Below are positions 27,304 to 37,081 of a stretch of 64,000 bases of DNA, piece by piece. The position numbers and the translations under genes are program-made. Numbering within the stretch: the first letter of the stretch is position 1; each line of letters begins with the position of its first letter. The stretch comes from an uncultured Helicobacter sp. GTDB taxonomy: Bacteria > Campylobacterota > Campylobacteria > Campylobacterales > Helicobacteraceae. The notes beneath the pieces are model-generated. The model worked only from the letters and a program-made list of their open reading frames with translations. It searched no databases and had not been told where the DNA came from. The stretch is from the NCBI RefSeq assembly GCF_947367035.1, contig NZ_CANBCA010000005.1, forward strand, positions 23,149 to 87,148, given 5' to 3'.

Positions 27304-29451
27304 TTGGAATTTTTAAAACAAGTTGCAGAGATTACAACTCCCAAAGCGGCATTAGAGCTATTGTATTCTACAATAAAGGAGACTCCAAATATCCAAAACG
27401 CAGTGGCTTTTGCTACTCAGGCTCATAAGGAGCAGAAGCGAAGAAGCGGTGAACCTTATATCGTGCATCCTTTACTTGTAGCCTGCATTGTGGCGTATTT
27501 TGGCGGAGATGAAGTAATGGTAAGTGCTGCACTTTTGCACGATGTAGTAGAAGATACAGAATGGACATTGGCAGATATTACGCGAGATTATGGAGAGGAT
27601 ATTGCTTCACTTGTAGATGGTATGACAAAAATTGTTGCAATTCGTGCAGAGGAATTGCCTGCTTCTCATTCTAATGAAAAACTTGTTGTAGCGGCTTTGA
27701 GCTTCCGTAAAATGCTCATTACTTCAGTTAAAGATGTGCGTGTGCTTGTTGTAAAACTTTGTGATAGATTGCATAATATGTTAACGCTTGGAGCCTTACC
27801 ACCTAATAAACAGAGGAGAATTTCAGAGGAAACCTTAGTTGTTTATGCGCCTATTGCACACAGACTTGGAATCTCCTCTTTAAAAAATGAATTAGAAGAC
27901 CGCAGTTTTTATTATATTTTTCCTCAAGAATACCGCAAGATAGAGGAGTATTTTTTAAATCATAAGCAAATGATTCAATTAAAACTAAATGCCTTTATCC
28001 AAAAAGTAAAAAAGAGCCTTGTGCAAGAAGGTGTTCCAGAAAGTGAGTTTAGCATTGCAAGTCGGATTAAACGACATTATTCTATCTATCTTAAAATGCA
28101 ACGCAAAGGGATTTCCATTGATGAGGTTTTGGATTTATTAGCTATTCGTGTGATTGTGAAGACATCTTTAGATTGTTATAAAATATTGGGTATCTTGCAT
28201 TTAAAATTTAAGCCTATAATGTCGCGCTTCAAAGATTACATTGCTCTACCTAAAGAAAATGGCTATCAGACGATTCATAGCACTTTGTTTGATGATTCTG
28301 CGATTTTTGAAGTGCAGATTCGCACAGAAGATATGCACAGAAGTGCAGAATATGGAATCGCAGCACATTGGAAATATAAAACTGGTGGTAATAGCGGTCC
28401 TAGTTTGGATTGGTTAAATAAATTACAATTCCAAAACAATTCTATTGAGGAATTTTATGAGCTTGTAAAAAATGATTTGTATCGTGAGGATATTGTTGTC
28501 TTTTCTCCTGATGGTGATAATTATTCTTTGCCTATTGGGGCGGTGGTGCTAGATTTTGCTTATGCGGTGCATACTGAAATAGGGAATCGTGCAAAAGAAG
28601 CTTATGTAAATAATCAAAAATCCTCTTTGCTTACAACCTTGAAGAGTGGAGATATTGTAAAAATCATTACAGCAAAAGATACGATTTTGCGTTGTTCTTG
28701 GATTGATGCAGTAAAAACCTCTCGTGCAAAAAGTCAGATTAAAATGAATTGTGCCACTCGTATTAAAGAGATTGAGCGTAAAAGCGCAATTAATATTATC
28801 GCAACGATTTTTGGCAAAGGTGCAGAAGAAATTGAGCAATATATAGAGCAGAACGATTTAGAGGATACGATTTATCGTGCAAGCACAGATGTTGGATTTT
28901 TAAAAGATATTAAAAATCGTATTAAAAATTCTTACAAACAAAATGCAGGATTCTTAGAACAAATTAAAATTAGAATCTTAAAACTCAAAGAATTGCATTT
29001 TGATAACCTTGTGATTGAAACAAACCACACGATTAATCAAGCAGTGTTTGATTATTGTTGTCACCCAAAATTTGGAGATTCCATTATTGCGTTTAAAAGC
29101 GGTTCTAAAGCATTTGTGCATCATAAACTTTGCGAGCGAGCTTATTTGGAGATTCAAAAAGGCGTAAAAATGCTTTATGTTGATTGGCTGGAAGATAAGT
29201 TGCAAACCTATAAATTAATTGTTGCATTGGAGAATCAAAAGGGTGTATTGGCAAATTTTTTGACCTTTTTGGCAAAACACGATATTAATATTTTGGGTGT
29301 AGAATTAGGTTCTCAAAAAAGCACTTATGCAACGCATTGTGAATTACGTTTTGAATCAAGCATTGCAGATATAAAAGAGATTAAAAGTTTATTTGGCAGT
29401 AATTATAAAATTATTGAAGTGCAAGCATTAAAAGATGCGTATGCGGACTAA
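27304..29451 (+). CDS. spoT: Bifunctional (p)ppGpp synthetase/hydrolase SpoT
   Basis: Controls the stringent response by making and degrading (p)ppGpp. Domain order in 715 residues: HD hydrolase (ALLHDVVEDTEWT near residue 80), RelA/SpoT synthetase (DYIALPKENGYQTIHSTL near 313), TGS (VVFSPDGDNYSLPIGAVVLDFAYAVH is in two parts here, from about 400), and a C-terminal ACT domain from about 640. It starts with TTG after an AAGAAGG site. Both catalytic halves look intact, as expected for the single Rel/Spo of Helicobacter. Confidence 0.94.
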   Translation: MEFLKQVAEITTPKAALELLYSTIKETPNIQNAVAFATQAHKEQKRRSGEPYIVHPLLVACIVAYFGGDEVMVSAALLHDVVEDTEWTLADITRDYGEDIASLVDGMTKIVAIRAEELPASHSNEKLVVAALSFRKMLITSVKDVRVLVVKLCDRLHNMLTLGALPPNKQRRISEETLVVYAPIAHRLGISSLKNELEDRSFYYIFPQEYRKIEEYFLNHKQMIQLKLNAFIQKVKKSLVQEGVPESEFSIASRIKRHYSIYLKMQRKGISIDEVLDLLAIRVIVKTSLDCYKILGILHLKFKPIMSRFKDYIALPKENGYQTIHSTLFDDSAIFEVQIRTEDMHRSAEYGIAAHWKYKTGGNSGPSLDWLNKLQFQNNSIEEFYELVKNDLYREDIVVFSPDGDNYSLPIGAVVLDFAYAVHTEIGNRAKEAYVNNQKSSLLTTLKSGDIVKIITAKDTILRCSWIDAVKTSRAKSQIKMNCATRIKEIERKSAINIIATIFGKGAEEIEQYIEQNDLEDTIYRASTDVGFLKDIKNRIKNSYKQNAGFLEQIKIRILKLKELHFDNLVIETNHTINQAVFDYCCHPKFGDSIIAFKSGSKAFVHHKLCERAYLEIQKGVKMLYVDWLEDKLQTYKLIVALENQKGVLANFLTFLAKHDINILGVELGSQKSTYATHCELRFESSIADIKEIKSLFGSNYKIIEVQALKDAYAD

Positions 29452-29460
29452 GGAGTATGT

Positions 29461-30675
29461 ATGGGTGTGGAATCGCAAATTAACATTGCTTTAGAAGAAA
29501 TTAAACGTGGCACACAAGAGATTATTGGATTTGAAACGATTAAGGATTTAGTCAGTGCCTATTTCAAAGAGGGGAAGACCTTTAGTGTTAAGGCAGGTTT
29601 TGACCCAACTGCACCTGATTTGCACTTAGGACATACTGTTCTTTTGCAAAAACTTGCTACTTTTCAAAAATATGGTGCAAAGGTTTATTTTTTAATTGGT
29701 GATTTTACAGGAATGATTGGCGACCCAAGCGGTAAAAGTGAAACAAGAAAGCCTTTAAGCAAAGAACAGGTGTTAGTAAATGCCAAAACTTACCAACAGC
29801 AAGTAACAAAAGTCTTAGACTCAAGTCAAATGGAAATTGTTTTTAATTCTTTGTGGCTTGATAAGCTTGGTGCTCGTGGAATGATTGAATTAGCTGCGAA
29901 GTTTTCAGTGGCTAGAATGCTAGAACGTGATGATTTTGAAAAAAGATTCAAAAACCAGAATCCCATTAGTATTGTAGAATTTTTTTATCCACTTTTACAA
30001 GGTTACGATTCTGTGGCTTTAAATTGTGATATTGAGTTTGGTGGAACAGACCAAAAGTTTAATTTGTTAATGGGCAGGCATTTACAGCGTGCTTATGGTT
30101 TGCAAAAAGAACAATCTGTTGTGATGGTGCCGTTGCTTGAAGGGTTAGATGGTGTGCATAAAATGAGTAAAAGTTTGGGTAATTATGTTGGAATTACACA
30201 AGAACCAAAAGAAATGTTTGGACGACTTTTAAGCATTTCAGATGAATTAATGTGGAGATATTATGAGTTGCTTAGCTCCAAAAGTTTGCAAGAAATAGAA
30301 TCTCTGAAGCAAGGAGTAGAGCAGGGAAGTTTACACCCAAAAGCAGTGAAAGAAGATTTAGCCGTGGAGATTATCACGCGTTATTATGATAGGGATTGTG
30401 CATTAAGAGCAAAAGAAGAATTTGCAAGAATTTTTACTAAAGAGGAATTACCAAGTGATATACTGGAGTTTAATAAGCCTTGTGGCATTTGGATTGCTCA
30501 ACTTTTGAGTGAATGCAATCTTTGTGTTTCAAATTCTGAAGCTTTGCGGCTGATTAAACAAGGAGGAGTGAAATTAAATGGCAAGAAAGTGGAAGATTCT
30601 AAGTTAAATTTAAGCAAAGGTGAATATATTTTGCAAGTCGGTAAGCGCAAATTCGCTAAAATTATGATTCAATAA
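29461..30675 (+). CDS. tyrS: Tyrosyl-tRNA synthetase
   Basis: Class I synthetase of 404 residues with the HIGH-type motif HLGH, the KMSKS motif in [12 protein letters not shown], and a C-terminal S4 RNA-binding domain from about residue 340 ([20 protein letters not shown]). It starts 9 bases after spoT. Confidence 0.96.
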   Translation: MGVESQINIALEEIKRGTQEIIGFETIKDLVSAYFKEGKTFSVKAGFDPTAPDLHLGHTVLLQKLATFQKYGAKVYFLIGDFTGMIGDPSGKSETRKPLSKEQVLVNAKTYQQQVTKVLDSSQMEIVFNSLWLDKLGARGMIELAAKFSVARMLERDDFEKRFKNQNPISIVEFFYPLLQGYDSVALNCDIEFGGTDQKFNLLMGRHLQRAYGLQKEQSVVMVPLLEGLDGVHKMSKSLGNYVGITQEPKEMFGRLLSISDELMWRYYELLSSKSLQEIESLKQGVEQGSLHPKAVKEDLAVEIITRYYDRDCALRAKEEFARIFTKEELPSDILEFNKPCGIWIAQLLSECNLCVSNSEALRLIKQGGVKLNGKKVEDSKLNLSKGEYILQVGKRKFAKIMIQ

Positions 30676-30693
30676 ATTTCAAAAGGAAAAACT

Positions 30694-31782
30694 ATGCCAC
30701 ACACATTAAAAGCACTTAAAATTGGAAAATATACCATTCCCGTGCCTATTATTCAAGGTGGAATGGGAGTTGGAATTAGTTGGGATAATCTCGCAGGTAA
30801 TGTTTCTAAGTATGGTGCGCTTGGGATTATTTCGTGTGTGGGAACAGGATATTACAAAAAGAGTGCATTTGTAAAAAAAACCATTAAACATCGTCCCTTT
30901 GATACTCTAAATTTTTACTCTAAAGAATCTTTAATAGAGATTTTTAAAAATGCACGTAAAATTTGTGGTGAAAACCCTTTAGGCGCAAATATCCTTTATG
31001 CTATTAATGAATATGGACGAGTTGTTAAAGACGCTTGTGAAGCGGGTGCTAATATGATTATCACTGGTGCAGGGTTACCTACAAATATGCCAGAATTTAC
31101 AAGTAATTTCCCTAATGTCGCTTTGATACCAATTGTTTCTTCGGCAAAGGCTTTAAAGATTCTATGCAAACGATGGGAGGGACGTTATAAACGAATCCCG
31201 GATGCAGTAGTTGTTGAAGGACCACTTAGTGGAGGGCATCAAGGAGTGAGTTATGAGGATTGTTTTAAGCCTGAATATCAGCTTGAAGTAATTGTGCCTG
31301 AAGTGATTGAGGAAAGTAAAAAATGGGGCGAGATTCCAGTGATTGCTGCAGGTGGTATTTGGGATAGAAAAGACATTGATAAAATGCTAGATTTAGGTGC
31401 AAGTGGTGTGCAAATGGGAACGCGATTTCTAGGGGCTAAAGAATGCGATGCCAAGTATTATAATGAACTTATGTTAATGGTTAAGAAGAAAGATATTGAA
31501 TTAATAAAATCTCCTGTTGGTTATCCCGCACGTGCTGTAATTACAGGTGTTATTAAAGAATTGCGCGAAGGACGCCCACCCAAAGTTAATTGTGTGAGTA
31601 ATTGTGTAACTCCTTGTCATCGTGGGACGGAAGCCAAAAAAGTAGGATATTGTATTGCCGATGGATTAGGAGATGGTCATTTAGGAGACCCAATAAATGG
31701 GTTATATTTTACAGGTGCTAATGGTTATCGGATTGATAAAATCCAAAGTGTGCAAGAAATTTTAGATGAATTAAGCCAATGA
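30694..31782 (+). CDS. Nitronate monooxygenase-family flavoprotein
   Basis: A 362-residue TIM-barrel FMN protein of the 2-nitropropane dioxygenase/NMO family. Signs are PIIQGGMGVGISWDNLA at the N-terminus, GPLSGGHQG in the middle and VIAAGGIWDRKDIDKMLDLG with QMGTRFLGAKEC. A cysteine cluster (NCVSNCVTPCHR) follows. The true substrate in Helicobacter is unknown. Conserved position between tyrS and amiA. Confidence 0.85.
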   Translation: MPHTLKALKIGKYTIPVPIIQGGMGVGISWDNLAGNVSKYGALGIISCVGTGYYKKSAFVKKTIKHRPFDTLNFYSKESLIEIFKNARKICGENPLGANILYAINEYGRVVKDACEAGANMIITGAGLPTNMPEFTSNFPNVALIPIVSSAKALKILCKRWEGRYKRIPDAVVVEGPLSGGHQGVSYEDCFKPEYQLEVIVPEVIEESKKWGEIPVIAAGGIWDRKDIDKMLDLGASGVQMGTRFLGAKECDAKYYNELMLMVKKKDIELIKSPVGYPARAVITGVIKELREGRPPKVNCVSNCVTPCHRGTEAKKVGYCIADGLGDGHLGDPINGLYFTGANGYRIDKIQSVQEILDELSQ

Positions 31783-32966
31783 TTCGTTTTTTAATTGTAT
31801 TTTGCCTCTTTTGTGTTGGATTATTAGCAGAGATTAAAATTAATTCAGTCCAGCAATTACAAAATGGCATTGTATTAAATTTTAATAAAAATATTAAAAA
31901 GATAGATTTTAAAAATTTTTTATTACAAGATAAAAAAGAATTGCGTTATGTGTATGATGTAGAATCTCAATTACAAGGAAGTGCTAGAGTTTTTGAATTC
32001 CAAGATAATGTGCAGATTAAAGTGGCACAAAATTCTCAAGAAAAAGTGCGTCTAGTTATCACAAGCCCTAAAAAATTAAATATTGATTTAAAAGTGAATA
32101 AAAAGCAAGCAACTTTTATAATCCCTAACACTAAATTAACCGAAAGCAATTTTTCTATTGCTTCACTTTTTGAACCTCAAACAATAAATAAAAAATCCCA
32201 ATTAAAATCTGACAATAAACAGACTCCTAAGAAAACAACCATCAAGGAAGAAAAGACAGCTGTTAAAAATATCCCTAATACAAAAAACAATAAAAACAAG
32301 ATAATTGTGATTGACCCAGGACACGGAGGAAAAGATTGTGGTGCAATGGGAGTAGATAGAGTGTGTGAAAAGAAAGTCGTGTTAAGCATTGGGAAGTATT
32401 TGCGTGATGAGTTAAAAAAACGTGGCTATAAAACTTATATGACGCGTGATAGAGATGTATTTATCAGCCTTAGGACGCGCACAAATTTTGCTAATAATAA
32501 AAATGCTAATTTGTTTATTTCAATTCATACCAATGCGATTCCAGAAAATAAGGCGAAGTTTGAAGGAGTTGAGAGTTATTTCTTATCAACTGCAAGAAGT
32601 GAGCGTTCTAAAAAAGTCGCTGCATTAGAAAACAAAGATGATACAGAAGGAATGAATTATTTTTCTAAGCAATCTTTTTTGAATACTCTTAATACACAAC
32701 GAATCGTGGCATCTAATCGTTTGGCTATTGATATTCAATATGGTATGTTGCAGTCTTTACGCTCTAAATATAAAGCAATAGATGGTGGTGTGCGCGAAGG
32801 TCCATTTTGGGTGCTTGTGGGCGCAGTGATGCCTTCTGTTTTACTTGAAGTTGGTTATATTACCCACCCAAAAGAGGGTAAGCAATTAAACCAAGCGGCT
32901 TTTCAAAAAATGATTGCTAAAGGCATTGCCGATGGCGTTGATGGCTATTTTCAAAAGAATCCTTAA
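31779..32966 (+). CDS. amiA: N-acetylmuramoyl-L-alanine amidase AmiA
   Basis: Periplasmic zinc amidase that cleaves peptide stems from peptidoglycan; in H. pylori AmiA is needed for daughter-cell separation and coccoid conversion. It has an N-terminal signal peptide, an AMIN-like beta domain, a Lys-rich linker near residues 140-165 and an Amidase_3 domain. The zinc ligands are in DPGHGGKDCG and SIHTNA, and the catalytic Glu is in LLEVGYITHP. The start overlaps the preceding stop (ATGA). Confidence 0.93.
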   Translation: MIRFLIVFCLFCVGLLAEIKINSVQQLQNGIVLNFNKNIKKIDFKNFLLQDKKELRYVYDVESQLQGSARVFEFQDNVQIKVAQNSQEKVRLVITSPKKLNIDLKVNKKQATFIIPNTKLTESNFSIASLFEPQTINKKSQLKSDNKQTPKKTTIKEEKTAVKNIPNTKNNKNKIIVIDPGHGGKDCGAMGVDRVCEKKVVLSIGKYLRDELKKRGYKTYMTRDRDVFISLRTRTNFANNKNANLFISIHTNAIPENKAKFEGVESYFLSTARSERSKKVAALENKDDTEGMNYFSKQSFLNTLNTQRIVASNRLAIDIQYGMLQSLRSKYKAIDGGVREGPFWVLVGAVMPSVLLEVGYITHPKEGKQLNQAAFQKMIAKGIADGVDGYFQKNP

Positions 32967-32975
32967 AGGTTAATA

Positions 32976-33809
32976 ATGCGAAAAATTACAATTCCTCATT
33001 TGATATTTTCTTCTTTATATTTTATTTTAGCGCTTTTCACGATTTTAATGTTAGCCTTAACAAGTTTTGCCCCAGATTTTCAACATATGTTTAGATTAAC
33101 CACGCAACCCTTTGGAGTTTATTTTGGAATTAGTGCAATTTTACTTACTTGCGGTGTGATTGTGAGTCTTTTTAATATTGTGCGCATTTATTCTAGCCAT
33201 TTACCAAAATTTTATAGTCTCGTGATTGGTTTAGCACTTTGCGTATTTTTATTTTTGCTCTATTACGAACTCTTTATAACGCGTAGAACTTATTTTGAAC
33301 CTTTTTCTTTTGAAGATTCTTTGAGGCTTGTGCAAGAAAATGCTTTTTCTAAAAATACATATCAAATATTAGTAGATTATCTTTGCTATATTCTTTTTGT
33401 GATTTGCCCTGCAATCTTTTATCTTTTTAATTTTTCTTTTGATAAAAGTATGAATTTAGGCAAACTTTTGCAACTCATTAAGCCAAGTTTTAATGTAATG
33501 TTGGGTGTTTTATTTGGTTTCTCTATTTCGCCCTTTTTTAAAAGTGGAATCGTAGGTTATTTTGATTTAGTTTTATTGGCTTTTGGACTTGGATTGGTAT
33601 TGTATTTATGTGTTAAGGGAAAGAGAACTCTTGATTCTTATGAGATGTTTAATTTATGTTTATTGATTGTGATGTGTGTAGTTATGATGATTTCTTCATA
33701 TAGTTTTGTAGATGGTGAATCGTATTTTGAAGTGCGTAAAGCATTTTATGTGCTGGTATTATTTGGTTGGTGTAATACGTGGATGATGAAGCTGACAACA
33801 AAGCGTTAA
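32976..33809 (+). CDS. Multi-pass membrane protein of unknown function
   Basis: A 277-residue protein with about eight predicted membrane helices and short loops, beginning MRKITIPHLIFSSLYFILAL. It follows amiA by 9 bases, so it is part of the same transcript, as remembered from H. pylori. No motif points to a transport or enzymatic role. A link to cell-wall processes is inferred only from position. Confidence 0.7.
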   Translation: MRKITIPHLIFSSLYFILALFTILMLALTSFAPDFQHMFRLTTQPFGVYFGISAILLTCGVIVSLFNIVRIYSSHLPKFYSLVIGLALCVFLFLLYYELFITRRTYFEPFSFEDSLRLVQENAFSKNTYQILVDYLCYILFVICPAIFYLFNFSFDKSMNLGKLLQLIKPSFNVMLGVLFGFSISPFFKSGIVGYFDLVLLAFGLGLVLYLCVKGKRTLDSYEMFNLCLLIVMCVVMMISSYSFVDGESYFEVRKAFYVLVLFGWCNTWMMKLTTKR

Positions 33810-33864
33810 GTTTGTTTTAAAATTTCTTTGTTAGAATAGGTCATATAGAAAGAGGAGGATAATT

Positions 33865-33939
33865 ATGGATAAATTGAATCAAAATCTGGACATTATCCCC
33901 TTTTTGCTTTTGCTACTTTATGGGGCAATTGCCCCCTAG
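33865..33939 (+). CDS. 24-aa hydrophobic small ORF upstream of trpB
   Basis: The ORF reads MDKLNQNLDIIPFLLLLLYG and ends AIAP. It is preceded by AGAGGAGGA, the strongest ribosome site in the neighbourhood. Its last codons form the palindrome GGGGCAATTGCCCC. It has no Trp codons, so it is not a classical trp attenuator peptide. It may be a one-helix membrane microprotein or a leader peptide whose translation opens the hairpin. Confidence 0.55.
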   Translation: MDKLNQNLDIIPFLLLLLYGAIAP

Positions 33940-33955
33940 TTTTCTACTTTTCTTA
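33922..33955 (+). terminator. G+C-rich palindrome before trpB
   Basis: GGGGCAATTGCCCC (33922-33935) is a perfect 14-base palindrome followed by CTAGTTTTCTACTTTTCTT. It resembles an intrinsic terminator that would end the upstream operon or attenuate trpB, which starts at 33992. It overlaps the stop region of the 24-codon ORF. Confidence 0.65.
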
Positions 33956-33991
33956 AGCTTTTATTTTATATTTTAACAAAAGGAATAGATA

Positions 33992-35194
33992 ATGGATAAA
34001 CCATATTTAAAACAATTTCCAAATGAATTGGGATTTTTTGGAAAATTTGGAGGAAGTTTTGTGCCAGATTCCATTAAACAAGCAATGAATGAAATTAACA
34101 CCGCTTATAATTTGATTGCACAAAATAGTGATTTTATCGCAGAATTAAGAAAAATTCGCAAACACTTTCAAGGGCGTCCAACACCAATTTATTTTGCGCA
34201 TAACTTAACGAGAAAATATGGTGGGGCTGGAATTTATTTAAAACGAGAGGATTTAAATCATACAGGGGCGCATAAGTTAAACCATTGTATGGGTGAAGCA
34301 TTATTGGCAAAATTTATGGGTAAAAAGAGGTTGATTGCAGAAACAGGAGCAGGACAACACGGCGTTGCTATCGCAACTGCAGCCGCTTATTTTGGATTGG
34401 AATGTGAAATCCATATGGGTGAAGTGGATATTAAGAAAGAATATCCTAATGTGGTGCGTATGAAAATTTTGGGAGCAAAAGTGATTCCTGTGACCTTTGG
34501 AGCAAAGACACTTAAAGAAGCTGTAGATTCTGCCTTTGAATCCTATCTGAAAGATACTAAATATTCTATGTATGCCATAGGTTCTGTGGTAGGTCCCCAT
34601 CCTTTCCCTAGAATGGTAAGGGATTTTCAGGCTATCATTGGGATAGAATCTAGGGAGCAGTTTTTAGAAATGACTGAAGAATTACCAGATATAGTCTGTG
34701 CGTGTGTAGGAGGGGGGAGTAATGCGATGGGTATTTTTAGTGGATTCCTTGAAGAAGCGGTAGAACTCATAGGGATTGAACCTCTAGGAAAAGGAAGTGC
34801 ATTGGGTGAGAATGCGGCAAGTTTAAGCTATGGAAGTGAAGGTGTTATGCACGGATTTAATTCTATAATGTTAAAGGACAAAGAAGAGCAACCAGCACCC
34901 GTATATAGCGTGGCAAGTGGTTTAGATTATCCAAGTGTAGGACCAGAACACGCCTATTTGCATAGTATTGGACGCACAAAAGTCGCTGCAATTAATGATA
35001 AAGAAGCAATTGAAGCATTTTTTACATTAAGCAAAAACGAAGGAATTATTCCAGCAATTGAATCTAGCCACGCCGTTGCATACGCACTAAAGATTGCTCC
35101 AGAACTTAAAGGCAAGAAGATTCTTGTGAATCTTAGTGGAAGAGGGGATAAAGATATTGATTTTGTTGTAGAAAAATTTGGCTATGGGGAGTAA
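33992..35194 (+). CDS. trpB: Tryptophan synthase beta chain
   Basis: PLP enzyme that joins indole and serine to form tryptophan. The PLP lysine motif HTGAHKLNH, the catalytic-loop segment GAGQHGVA and the phosphate-binding GGGSNAMG are present in 400 residues, the TrpB1 length. It is not next to trpA or any other trp gene here, which is unusual. The leader carries a small ORF and a terminator-like palindrome. Confidence 0.93.
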   Translation: MDKPYLKQFPNELGFFGKFGGSFVPDSIKQAMNEINTAYNLIAQNSDFIAELRKIRKHFQGRPTPIYFAHNLTRKYGGAGIYLKREDLNHTGAHKLNHCMGEALLAKFMGKKRLIAETGAGQHGVAIATAAAYFGLECEIHMGEVDIKKEYPNVVRMKILGAKVIPVTFGAKTLKEAVDSAFESYLKDTKYSMYAIGSVVGPHPFPRMVRDFQAIIGIESREQFLEMTEELPDIVCACVGGGSNAMGIFSGFLEEAVELIGIEPLGKGSALGENAASLSYGSEGVMHGFNSIMLKDKEEQPAPVYSVASGLDYPSVGPEHAYLHSIGRTKVAAINDKEAIEAFFTLSKNEGIIPAIESSHAVAYALKIAPELKGKKILVNLSGRGDKDIDFVVEKFGYGE

Positions 35195-35227
35195 AATGAC
35201 AATTTTCTTACAAATTAGCCCAATGTT

Positions 35228-36076
35228 TTATTTCAATGTATAGTTTCTTAATGTTTTAGCAAACTTTAAAAGGCTTTCGCTCCAAGGGGTTTGGAGTGGA
35301 GAGAAGAAGCCAAGTTGCGCACCACTTTCTTTGGCAATAAATTCTGCGGCTTTGGTGGAAAATTCCGGTTGGGCGAAAATGATTTTAAGATTATTGTTTT
35401 TAATCGTCTCTATGACACTTATCATTTCTTGTATTTTTGGGCTTTTTCCTTCAATTTCAATCGCAACTTCTTCTAAATGATAATCTCTAGCAAAGTATCC
35501 AAGCATTGGGTGAAAAACAACGAATTTTTGATGCTCGGGTAAAGAGTTTAAGATTTTTTTTAATTGCGTATCTGTTTGATTAATTTCTGCAAGGAGGGCT
35601 TGATAGGTATCTGTATAATCTTGATTCGGGTTTAATTCTTTGAGGGCATTATAAATATTGGTTGCAATTTGTTTTGCGTTTTGAGGAGAAAGCCAAATAT
35701 GTGTATCCCCTTCTTCGTGCATATGTTTTGGATTATTTTCTTGATGAGAGTGTGCAAAATTAATTTTTGTGATTCCTAAACTATTATCATAAATTTTCAT
35801 TGTTTTATTTTGTGCTTTAAATCGTTCTAGCCATATTGTTTCAAATTCAATGCCAATACAAAAATAGGCTGAAGCATCATTAAGCTTTTTAATATCTGAA
35901 AACTTTGGTTCAAAATCGTGTGGATTGATACCAGGTTTTACAAGTGAGATGACTTCATATTGGCTACCTACGATTTTTTGCATAAATTCTTGTTGCATAG
36001 GAATACTAACTATAATAATTTCACGACAGAATGCGATTTGGCTTAAAATTAGTAGAATCCAAAATGTCTTTTTCAT
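35228..36076 (-). CDS. znuA: Zinc/manganese ABC transporter substrate-binding protein, ZnuA-like
   Basis: Periplasmic cluster A-I metal-binding protein with a signal peptide (residues 1-17). A histidine-rich loop (HSHQENNPKHMHEEGDTH) precedes the conserved HIWLSP, and further ligands lie in VVFHPMLGYFARDY and FAQPEFS. The His-rich loop suggests zinc. The start at 36076 is chosen because AAGGA is 6 bases away; a second ATG 6 bases upstream has no room for a ribosome site. No znuB or znuC gene is adjacent. Confidence 0.87.
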   Translation of the reverse strand: MKKTFWILLILSQIAFCREIIIVSIPMQQEFMQKIVGSQYEVISLVKPGINPHDFEPKFSDIKKLNDASAYFCIGIEFETIWLERFKAQNKTMKIYDNSLGITKINFAHSHQENNPKHMHEEGDTHIWLSPQNAKQIATNIYNALKELNPNQDYTDTYQALLAEINQTDTQLKKILNSLPEHQKFVVFHPMLGYFARDYHLEEVAIEIEGKSPKIQEMISVIETIKNNNLKIIFAQPEFSTKAAEFIAKESGAQLGFFSPLQTPWSESLLKFAKTLRNYTLK

Positions 36077-36141
36077 TACCATTCCTTTTAAGTGAGTATT
36101 AATTTTTTTGAGATATTATTTTACCTTAAAAATTTAAAAAT

Positions 36142-36218
36142 GCGTTCATAGCTCAATTGGATAGAGCATCAGACTTCGGATCTGAGGGTTGGGGGTTCGA
36201 CTCCCTCTGAGCGTACCA
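36142..36218 (+). tRNA. tRNA-Arg (anticodon TCG)
   Basis: A complete 77-base cloverleaf with encoded CCA. Acceptor GCGTTCA pairs with TGAGCGT through two G-U pairs. The anticodon loop CTTCGGA is flanked by TCAGA/TCTGA, and the T-loop is GGTTCGACT-like. Anticodon TCG decodes CGA/CGG Arg codons. Confidence 0.93.
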
Positions 36219-36271
36219 CTTTATCTGACTTTCTTAACACTCATCAAATTAGATAATATAAAAGGCTAAAT

Positions 36272-36955
36272 ATGGATTTAGAGGCATTAGAAATAGAAAT
36301 CAAAAAAGGATTAAAAACTTTAGAAAACTTAGAGGATATTGTCACAATTTTTGGTGGAGCGCGTGTTGGTCGCAAGAGTGAGGCTTATTATTCTATTATG
36401 AAGTTGGCAAGGAAGCTTGCAAAAAATGGTTATTCTATTATGACAGGTGGAGGACCTGGTATTATGGAAGCAGCAAATCGTGGGCTTGTGGAATATAAAA
36501 GAGGTTGGAACAAAGATAATAAGAAGCAACCCAAAACCTTAGAATGTTTAAAACCAATTTTAAAGAGTGATTCTATCGTATCTATTGGTTTAAATATTCG
36601 TCTCCCAAATGAACAAGAAATGAATCCATATGTGGAAGTGCCACTAGAGTTTCAAAATTTCTTTAGCCGAAAATTGGTTTTTAATTATAACTCGACAGCA
36701 TTTATTGTTGCACTTGGTGGATTTGGCACTTTAGATGAATTAAGTGAAGTGCTAGTGCAGATTGCCATAGGAAAACATAAAAAAATACCAATTATTTTAT
36801 ACGATAAAAGTTATTGGAGAGGGTTTATGAAGTGGCTCAAATGCACGATGCTAGAAGCAGGTGCAATTTCTAAAGAGGAATTGAAATTAATCCAAGTTGC
36901 AAGTAGCCCTAAAAAGGTGTTAAAAATTTTACAACAATCAAAGGATAAGGGTTAA
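36272..36955 (+). CDS. LOG family (TIGR00730 Rossmann-fold) protein
   Basis: A 227-residue protein with the LOG motifs GGGPGIMEAANRG and LGGFGTLDEL; the usual PGG is LGG here. Members hydrolyse cytokinin-type or other nucleoside 5'-monophosphates to bases and ribose phosphate; many are annotated as lysine decarboxylase by error. An AAAGG site precedes the ATG. It follows the tRNA gene directly. Confidence 0.85.
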   Translation: MDLEALEIEIKKGLKTLENLEDIVTIFGGARVGRKSEAYYSIMKLARKLAKNGYSIMTGGGPGIMEAANRGLVEYKRGWNKDNKKQPKTLECLKPILKSDSIVSIGLNIRLPNEQEMNPYVEVPLEFQNFFSRKLVFNYNSTAFIVALGGFGTLDELSEVLVQIAIGKHKKIPIILYDKSYWRGFMKWLKCTMLEAGAISKEELKLIQVASSPKKVLKILQQSKDKG

Positions 36956-36962
36956 TCCTATG

Positions 36963-37052
36963 TTAAAATATAGGATTGCCTGTGCCATACATCATAAAAA
37001 GCACCATAAAGGCAGCGAAAAATCCTAGCAATAAAGGAATAAACTTTGTCAT
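36963..37052 (-). CDS. 29-aa single-helix membrane microprotein
   Basis: A minus-strand ORF reading MTKFIPLLLGFFAAFMVLFM followed by MYGTGNPIF. It is almost entirely one membrane helix, with a lysine at the N-terminal side. AAGGA lies 5 bases before the ATG. It fits exactly into the gap between the LOG and rarA genes, on the opposite strand. No family is recognised; subunits of this size exist in cytochrome oxidases and transport complexes. Confidence 0.55.
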   Translation of the reverse strand: MTKFIPLLLGFFAAFMVLFMMYGTGNPIF

Positions 37053-37081
37053 ACTTTTCCTTGTGGTTATAAAGAGTAAAA

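Noticed and set aside
33865..33991. Classical trp attenuator before trpB
   Set aside because: The short ORF has no tryptophan codons and there is only one evident hairpin, not alternative ones.
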